From positions 1 through 34,816 of the IMG/VR virus record IMGVR_UViG_3300033141_001276: a stretch of 34,816 nucleotides of DNA; one strand, written 5' to 3'. The notes beneath the pieces are model-generated. The model was given only the letters and a program-made list of their open reading frames with translations. It had not been told where the DNA came from and did no database searches. Positions 29,816 to 34,816 of the stretch are shown piece after piece; position 1 is the stretch's first letter; the number at the start of each line of letters is the position of its first letter. A program made the translations under genes and the position numbers. The DNA is from a virus.

Positions 29816-30661
29816 ATGACGGCAAATGCACTGAGTTATACGAATCACAATAGCGCAACCCTCAATCTGAATGACGGCTCAACATACAAACTGCGCGATA
29901 CACCACAGGGCATTTATACGCTAGTGGGTAGTCCATTATTGCAGAACATCCCCGTTTCGTTACCCCCAGCCATGTATGACGGGCATCTATACAAGCCACG
30001 AATCATAACAATACCGTTATATGTTTTCGGGGCTACGGCCAGTGCGCTAACCAGCAATATTCGCGCCTTGGCTGCCGAGCTCTGGCCAGACCTCCGTGGT
30101 CGTGAGCGGGGCACATTGGCCTATACCTCCTGGGATGGTGTTGCGCGCTCTATCCGTGCCGTTCTCGATCCGCAGACCGATTTCAAATCGATTGTGGCCA
30201 TGAGTGTGGGCAAGGCCATGGCCACAATCGATTTGAAATTCATTTGCCCCGATCCCACATTCTACGACGCAGCCTCCGCAACGGCCTCCGGTGCATTCAG
30301 CGGCGATACGCCGGTAAACATTGCCTGCGCCAATGCGGGCGATGTAGACGCCTATCCCGTTATCACCTATACGCAGCCAGGCGCGGGGACGACGGTCAAT
30401 CCGCAGGTTACGGACGCTTATGGACACGTGTGGAAAGTCGAGAAAACCATCGAGACTAGCAAGGTGCTGGTGCTAACATTCGATCCGCAGGCGCTAAGCA
30501 TGACCTATGATGGCTCTACAGATTGGCTGGGCTATGAGTCAACAGATTCACGGCTCATTGTTTGTAAATACGGCACAAACAATCTGACGTTTGTATGCGA
30601 CGCGGGGGGCGATGCTGCAATCTCTATCAGTTTCTACTCGCGCTATTCGACACACGGATAA
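29816..30661 (+). CDS. Distal tail protein (Dit-like)
   Basis: 281 residues. N-terminal DGSTYKLRDTPQGIYTLVGSPLLQNIPVSLPP, then a beta-rich core with SMSVGKAMATIDLKFICPDPTFYD, where the ...PDP.FY motif marks the end of the tail-tube-like domain. The C-terminal about 120 residues form a galectin-like beta domain. Dit forms the hexameric hub that joins tail tube and baseplate. It lies between the tape measure and the baseplate/fibre gene, as expected. The gene contains a perfect inverted repeat, described separately. Confidence 0.8.
   Translation: MTANALSYTNHNSATLNLNDGSTYKLRDTPQGIYTLVGSPLLQNIPVSLPPAMYDGHLYKPRIITIPLYVFGATASALTSNIRALAAELWPDLRGRERGTLAYTSWDGVARSIRAVLDPQTDFKSIVAMSVGKAMATIDLKFICPDPTFYDAASATASGAFSGDTPVNIACANAGDVDAYPVITYTQPGAGTTVNPQVTDAYGHVWKVEKTIETSKVLVLTFDPQALSMTYDGSTDWLGYESTDSRLIVCKYGTNNLTFVCDAGGDAAISISFYSRYSTHG
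30179..30240. repeat. Perfect 23-bp inverted repeat inside the distal tail gene
   Basis: Arm 1 at 30180-30202 and arm 2 at 30217-30239 match at all 23 positions and enclose a 14-base loop; a G-T wobble extends it at 30179/30240. The arms encode unrelated residues (FKSIVAM and MATIDLKF), so the symmetry is at the DNA or RNA level. No U-run follows. Confidence 0.95.
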
Positions 30662-30668
30662 CCAATAA

Positions 30669-33518
30669 ATGACGACAGTACCAGACATCCCACAATTCGA
30701 TGATTGGCGATTTGACTTTTTGAGCCTGACTACGGGGGCCGTGCTGGGCACAGGGGCGTACCTCAATGGCGACATCCTAGATATCAAGGGAATCAGTATC
30801 CCCGGCGTAACCGCTGACCGCCTGGAGAGCGCGGACATGACCGTGAGAGCACGCGACGAGGCGGGCAACATTACGCAAAGCGCCAAGGTATTGCAAGACA
30901 ATAAGTTGGTGATGTTTCGCGCCGTGCCCTACGCCGATGAAGCGCTGGCCATGTATGGCCTGGCGATCAAGCCCAAACTGGGCTATGATCAACGAGGGGT
31001 AGCAGACAACATCGATGTGCATATTGTGGGCATCGAATATCTGTTACATAGCCGCGAGGTGTACCATTGGGATGGCACTAGCTCCGTGCCGATTAGCATT
31101 GCAGCCGGTAAGCCCGACGACCTCATGAAAAAACTTGTGCGTTATACGGCGCTTGCGGGCACATGCTCTACAGATGCCGACGGTAACAGCCGCGATTGGG
31201 GCTGGGGCACGCTGGCCGTGCAGGCCGATGCAGCAGAAAGCAGCGATACTATCACCCTAGAAGTTTATCGTGGCTATCTGGACGAAGCATTACGTGGACT
31301 GGCTGACAAATACGGTATTGACTGGGAATTGCGGCCCTCGATCTCTGGCGGCGCGGTAACGTTCACGTTTAATACCAAACTGCGCGAATCTACAGACCGC
31401 AGTTATGGCAACACGGACGGCAATAGGCCAATCATGATACGTGATATTGGTGGCCTCATACCGTCTGCAACGCGCTGGCGCTCTATTGCTCGGACCGTAA
31501 CCGCCCTCCACAGCCCGGGACTGACGCATATTGAGCTAAATGCCAGTGGCATCTCAGACATAGGCCGCTGGGAGGGTATATCTAAAACTTCTGACACTAC
31601 TGCCATGCAGATCGAGCTGGAGCAATCGAGATACCAAGAGGGATATACTAGCGAGTTTGATGCTACAACCGTGAGCGGCTCCATGTCCTGGCTAGAGGAT
31701 TTCTTCACCGGCGACCTCGTGAGTCACCAAAACGCGCGCCTGGACATAGCCATAGCAGACGAACGCATTGCCGCCGTGCTCTGGTCGTTTCCCCAGAAGC
31801 GGCTCAGGTTGCAAATCCGCTGGGGTGACAAAGAACCGGGGCTAGTCAAGTCTATTACGGGGGGCAAATATCGCCCACGGCGGCCTACCGAGGCGGGCGG
31901 TTATTGGGATCGCAACCCCACAGACGCCACAATATTCCCCGGTACAGAAGCGCTATTAACCGACGTAGTGCTCATTGGTCAGAACACTATCCCCGCTAAC
32001 GCCTGGGCCGACACACATCTGGACGTAGTGGACAATATCCGGGTGGGGCGCGGCGTCTATGCCACGGCCAACAGTCTGGCGCTTTGTGGCTACACGGGTG
32101 GCAAGCCGATAGTGCACGTAGTAGATGAGTCGGTAAATGTAGGTGGGGCGGCTGGCGGGGACTGCAGGCTCAACGTCTTTAGCGCAGACACGGAGCGCTT
32201 TCGCTGGGACGCCGACTCTGCCGAGGCGTCATTCATGTCGGGTTTGATGTATATTCGCCCCTCAAGCAGCGCTGACAACTGGATAAAGATCGATCCTGAC
32301 AATGGCTACTTGGACTTGTGGCGCGGTATAGACCTGCGCGTTTACAACGATACTGGCAGTACGCTCAAAGCTAGCATAGACGGTGCAACGGGGGCCGGGG
32401 CTTTTGCACAAGATGCAGATGTAACAAGTTACATGGGCCGTGCGGCAATCGGATATAACGGTGCAGATGCGAATAGCGCGTCGTTTGCACATGTTGATCA
32501 TAACAGCGCCGCTAGTTATGCCTTGAGACAAAATCCCTCTGGCTCCACACTGTTGAACGCTGCAACAGGCGGGAATATCTTTTTTTTACAGAATGACATC
32601 ATCTACGCAAAATTGACCCCTATTGGTTTCAGCCTATGGCGCGATATAGACTTGCACGTTTACAGCGATGCTGGCAATACGCTGGTGGCCAGCATAGACG
32701 GCGCAACGGGCAATACGCAAGTGGGCGAGTATCTGTATATAGGTGACACAAATACATACATCAGGCGCAATAGCGGCTCCAATGTGCTGCGCTTCGTAAG
32801 TGATCTGACAAATATTACGTATGCACCCGGTGGCAATGACGTATTGAACATTACGGCCGGGGACAATAAATACGTTTGGCCGAGTACAGACGATTTGTAC
32901 ACGCTGGGGCGCAGCACATATCGTTGGCATCGGATATACGGGATGCGGGGAGTTTACAGTGAGGAGGTGCGGGCCACGATATTTCGCGATGTCACGGGTA
33001 CGGCATATTACCTCGATCCAAACAATGCTACGTCGCTAGTGGTAGCAGGGTCTATGTCCGGCACATCTCTGACCGTATCGGCAACGGGTACTGCCATAGA
33101 TTGTAGTGGCGACATCGTCATGGCGGCCGACAAAACAGTAGACGGCGTGGACGTTTCGGCGTTCAAAACGGCATATGATGCGCACGTCCACGCCTATGAC
33201 AAAGTGATAGATACAACAAATACTGGACACGATCCGGCAGCGCCTGGAGCAAAGGAGTTTTGGACTTCTTCGTGGACGACTTCAGGATATAGTGCAGACT
33301 ACAGCAAAAACCCCGTTCGGGACAATGACGGGAGTGGAACGCAACGTAAAATCATCATGCTTATGGAGTCATCATCTAAAACTTATATTAGAATGGCCGA
33401 CGCCAACGACGGTACAGGCGCGGATTGGGTACAATGCAAAATCGCATACGGGTACATCGGCAGCGCTGGACACAAGCACCTAGTAATGCTTTCGGCGACA
33501 AATTCCGCAGCGCCGTAA
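30669..33518 (+). CDS. Baseplate hub (Tal-like) fused to tail fibre
   Basis: 949 residues. The first about 430 residues resemble Tal/gp21-like hub proteins (DWRFDFLSLTTGAVLGTGAYLNGDIL; LESADMTVRARDEAG; HIVGIEYLLHSREVYHWDG). The rest is fibre-like: repeated blocks LWRGIDLRVYNDTGSTLKASIDGATG (about 550-575) and LWRDIDLHVYSDAGNTLVASIDGATG (about 656-681), then VVAGSMSGTSLTVSATGTAI and a C-terminal domain (HDPAAPGAKEFWTSSWTTSGYS...GHKHLVML) likely to bind the host. It is the tail-tip adhesin candidate. The stop is 4 bases before the -35 of the next promoter. Confidence 0.75.
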   Translation: MTTVPDIPQFDDWRFDFLSLTTGAVLGTGAYLNGDILDIKGISIPGVTADRLESADMTVRARDEAGNITQSAKVLQDNKLVMFRAVPYADEALAMYGLAIKPKLGYDQRGVADNIDVHIVGIEYLLHSREVYHWDGTSSVPISIAAGKPDDLMKKLVRYTALAGTCSTDADGNSRDWGWGTLAVQADAAESSDTITLEVYRGYLDEALRGLADKYGIDWELRPSISGGAVTFTFNTKLRESTDRSYGNTDGNRPIMIRDIGGLIPSATRWRSIARTVTALHSPGLTHIELNASGISDIGRWEGISKTSDTTAMQIELEQSRYQEGYTSEFDATTVSGSMSWLEDFFTGDLVSHQNARLDIAIADERIAAVLWSFPQKRLRLQIRWGDKEPGLVKSITGGKYRPRRPTEAGGYWDRNPTDATIFPGTEALLTDVVLIGQNTIPANAWADTHLDVVDNIRVGRGVYATANSLALCGYTGGKPIVHVVDESVNVGGAAGGDCRLNVFSADTERFRWDADSAEASFMSGLMYIRPSSSADNWIKIDPDNGYLDLWRGIDLRVYNDTGSTLKASIDGATGAGAFAQDADVTSYMGRAAIGYNGADANSASFAHVDHNSAASYALRQNPSGSTLLNAATGGNIFFLQNDIIYAKLTPIGFSLWRDIDLHVYSDAGNTLVASIDGATGNTQVGEYLYIGDTNTYIRRNSGSNVLRFVSDLTNITYAPGGNDVLNITAGDNKYVWPSTDDLYTLGRSTYRWHRIYGMRGVYSEEVRATIFRDVTGTAYYLDPNNATSLVVAGSMSGTSLTVSATGTAIDCSGDIVMAADKTVDGVDVSAFKTAYDAHVHAYDKVIDTTNTGHDPAAPGAKEFWTSSWTTSGYSADYSKNPVRDNDGSGTQRKIIMLMESSSKTYIRMADANDGTGADWVQCKIAYGYIGSAGHKHLVMLSATNSAAP

Positions 33519-33522
33519 GCCA

Positions 33523-33551
33523 TTGACAAATGCACTATAATATGCTATGAT
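33523..33551 (+). promoter_or_regulatory. Promoter P4, lysis/surface module
   Basis: TTGACA at 33523-33528, a 17-base spacer, and TGC-TATGAT with the hexamer at 33546-33551. A TATAAT at 33536 is too close (7 bases) to pair with this -35. Start about 33558, giving a leader of about 14 bases to ATG 33572. Confidence 0.85.
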
Positions 33552-33571
33552 GGGAGACAAGGGGGAGAATG

Positions 33572-33961
33572 ATGGTCACAATCACAAACATGCAGGCGAA
33601 GACGGCAATGGCCGCGCTGCAGGAGCTAGCGCATAAAGAGCTTAACGTAAAACCGGCACTGAAAGTGCGCAAATTGCTAACAGAGTTGGCGGCGCATTTG
33701 CGCGACGTGGAGGATGTACGTGCTGAGCGCCTGCGCGGACTAGCGGAAAAGGACAATGATGGCCGGATGGTGACCGACAACGGCAAAGCCGTATTTGAAA
33801 CCCAGGAGGCGGCCAACGAATTTGCTACCTACTACCAGGAGCTAATGGACGCCGAACAGGGATACAGTGTCACGCTGACCGTGGCTGACCTGGGCGATAT
33901 TCAGATAAAACCGGAAATCCTTATGGCCCTTGGGCCACTACTCATAGAAGATGAAACATGA
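33572..33961 (+). CDS. DUF1617-like small phage protein
   Basis: 129 residues from the second ATG of an ATGATG pair (GGGGGAG is 4 bases upstream of it, 1 base from the first). The pattern ALQELAHKELNVKPALKVRKLLTELAAHLRDVEDVRAERLRGLAEK...ADLGDIQIKPEILMALGPLL fits a widespread small phage family annotated as DUF1617-like. It is helical and acidic. It is the first gene after promoter P4 and overlaps the lipoprotein start. Its role is unknown. Confidence 0.7.
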   Translation: MVTITNMQAKTAMAALQELAHKELNVKPALKVRKLLTELAAHLRDVEDVRAERLRGLAEKDNDGRMVTDNGKAVFETQEAANEFATYYQELMDAEQGYSVTLTVADLGDIQIKPEILMALGPLLIEDET

Positions 33962-34816
33962 AGCGGCTCTTGCTGACCGTCACGACAATAACGCTATCTG
34001 TCATTGTCGTGGCATGTAACATGCAGACGATTTGTACGCAAAGGGGGGACGCGGTGATCAAGGAAGTGCCTAATGACATTTACGTCATGAACGGCTTTGG
34101 CGGTGGCGACATGGTTACGCTATTCGCCACGTGGGCCAGTCTGAATCCATTATGGGGAGGTTACAACTGGGATGTGCTAGACGCGGAGATTGCCAAACAC
34201 AAGGCAGTTGCCCTGATGGTGACTACGCAGCGCAGCGGCTATTATGGCGATCATGTCTACATAGACGACACGCCGGGCTGGGTTGGCGGTACGCACCGCG
34301 TGGCTATGAACAACGGCAAAACACTGATGCTCCCCGCATATGATTTGCCCTCTTGGCGTAATGCCTACCGCGAGTTTGTGGCCGCATTCGGCGCGCATTA
34401 TGATAACAACGAGCGCGTGGTGGCCGTGACGGTGGGCATGGGGCTAGACGGGGAAACGCACGCCTACAAACGGGATACGTATGGCGACACTGTAGACGCG
34501 GTGTTGCCAGCTTATCGGACGATATTTGAAAAATACGGGCTAAACTGTCTCAGCTGGTATGTAGATGCGTTTCCACATACACGACTCTATTGCGCCAATA
34601 ATCCTGGCGGCCAGGCGTTCCGCAAGACGCTGCTCAAACAGATGCGACTATATCACATCGGTATCAAAAACGCCGGACTGCAAACTGACAATCCGGCGGC
34701 CTGGGGGCCGAATACATACGAGGACAATGGGGGCAATTACAGCATCTGGGGGCCGGTACGCGACCTCGGAGATGATCTCGGTTGGTGGGCCGAATCGCAG
34801 TCGGGCAACGTGAACG
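33958..34816 (+). CDS. Glycosidase-like lipoprotein, N-terminal part (continues at base 1)
   Basis: This is the first part of a 627-residue protein interrupted by the window ends. It opens with a lipoprotein signal: K/R at residues 2-3, a hydrophobic stretch, and lipobox VVAC with the likely lipidated Cys at about residue 20. The mature part resembles TIM-barrel glycoside hydrolases of the beta-galactosidase type (W/G/N-rich blocks such as LNPLWGGYNW and a VGMGLDGE block), but I cannot name the family or the catalytic pair. The start ATG overlaps the stop of the preceding gene (ATGA). It is in the transcription unit of the promoter at 33523. A lipid-anchored, surface-exposed glycosidase is unusual for a phage. 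Possible roles are degrading host surface sugar, blocking superinfection, or helping lysis; all three are inference. Confidence 0.7.
   Translation, partial: MKRLLLTVTTITLSVIVVACNMQTICTQRGDAVIKEVPNDIYVMNGFGGGDMVTLFATWASLNPLWGGYNWDVLDAEIAKHKAVALMVTTQRSGYYGDHVYIDDTPGWVGGTHRVAMNNGKTLMLPAYDLPSWRNAYREFVAAFGAHYDNNERVVAVTVGMGLDGETHAYKRDTYGDTVDAVLPAYRTIFEKYGLNCLSWYVDAFPHTRLYCANNPGGQAFRKTLLKQMRLYHIGIKNAGLQTDNPAAWGPNTYEDNGGNYSIWGPVRDLGDDLGWWAESQSGNVN
34703..34816. repeat. 114-bp terminal repeat, right copy
   Basis: Exact second copy of bases 1-114. Removing one copy closes the sequence into a circle and restores a single 627-residue reading frame across the junction. Confidence 0.95.

Noticed and set aside
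32580-32587. T-run in the baseplate/fibre gene as a terminator
   Set aside because: No hairpin precedes it and it is inside a continuous coding frame.
33536-33541. TATAAT as the -10 of promoter P4
   Set aside because: It is only 7 bases from TTGACA. The TATGAT at 33546, with extended TGC and a 17-base spacer, fits the pattern shared with the other promoters.
1-34816. tRNA genes, integrase, attachment sites, insertion sequences
   Set aside because: I looked for cloverleaf-like paired arms, recombinase motifs and IS-type inverted ends in the gaps and found none; all gaps are short and accounted for by promoters or hairpins.

Overview
The window looks like the complete genome of a tailed bacteriophage of the siphovirus type, assembled as a circle. 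Bases 1-114 are identical to bases 34703-34816, so the unique length is about 34,702 bp, and one gene (the glycosidase-like lipoprotein) runs across the join. Every gene I can support is on the + strand. Genes are tightly packed, usually with 1-8 base stop/start overlaps. I see no integrase, no recognisable lysogeny repressor/attachment module, no DNA polymerase and no replicative helicase, so a lytic life style using the host replisome is the simplest reading. The host is uncertain. The T/P-rich linker and lipoprotein signal of the glycosidase resemble surface proteins of Chloroflexota, and the promoters are plain sigma70-like; this is a hint, not proof.

Layout along the circle. (1) Lysis/surface module, about 33.5 kb through the join to 4.2 kb: DUF1617-like protein, glycosidase-like lipoprotein, small membrane protein, TIM-barrel glycosidase (likely endolysin), XhlA-like coiled-coil/TM protein, metallophosphoesterase, winged-helix protein and a multi-TM holin candidate, closed by two tandem hairpins. 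(2) Early/recombination module, 4.4-8.6 kb: double-HTH regulator followed by two matched palindromes, small membrane peptides, a RecT-like annealing protein candidate, several Cys-rich zinc-binding proteins and a second double-HTH protein. (3) Replication module, 8.7-12.5 kb: structured leader RNA, a DnaD/replisome-organizer-like initiator with iteron-like repeats inside its gene, a G39P-like helicase loader, small proteins, a DUF551-like protein, a PD-(D/E)XK nuclease and a zinc ribbon. (4) Packaging and head, 12.5-20.5 kb: TerS, TerL, SPP1-type portal, gp7-like head protein, scaffold, major capsid protein and decoration proteins. (5) A sugar/modification cassette at 20.5-23.7 kb (zinc finger, GT4, GT2-like, methyltransferase, GNAT) sits between the head and tail genes. 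(6) Connector and tail, 23.7-33.5 kb: head-tail joining proteins, tail terminator, major tail protein, frameshifted tail chaperone, tape measure, distal tail protein and a baseplate/fibre fusion.

Four strong promoters share one design (TTGACA, a 17-18 base spacer, TGC-TATRAT) at 4.37, 8.66, 12.51 and 33.52 kb. Each opens one module: early, replication, packaging/late and lysis. The 12.5 kb promoter is followed within about 70 bases by a hairpin plus TTTT, directly upstream of the terminase genes. This recalls the lambda pR'-tR' late switch.

The observations most worth checking are: six DNA repeats at one-helical-turn spacing inside the replication initiator gene, a likely lambda-like internal origin; the pR'-tR'-like promoter/terminator before the terminases; the pseudoknot-capable leader at 8.7 kb; the paired TAGGC palindromes; the 23-bp perfect inverted repeat inside the distal tail gene; the glycosyltransferase cassette; and the two glycosidase-fold proteins near the lysis genes.
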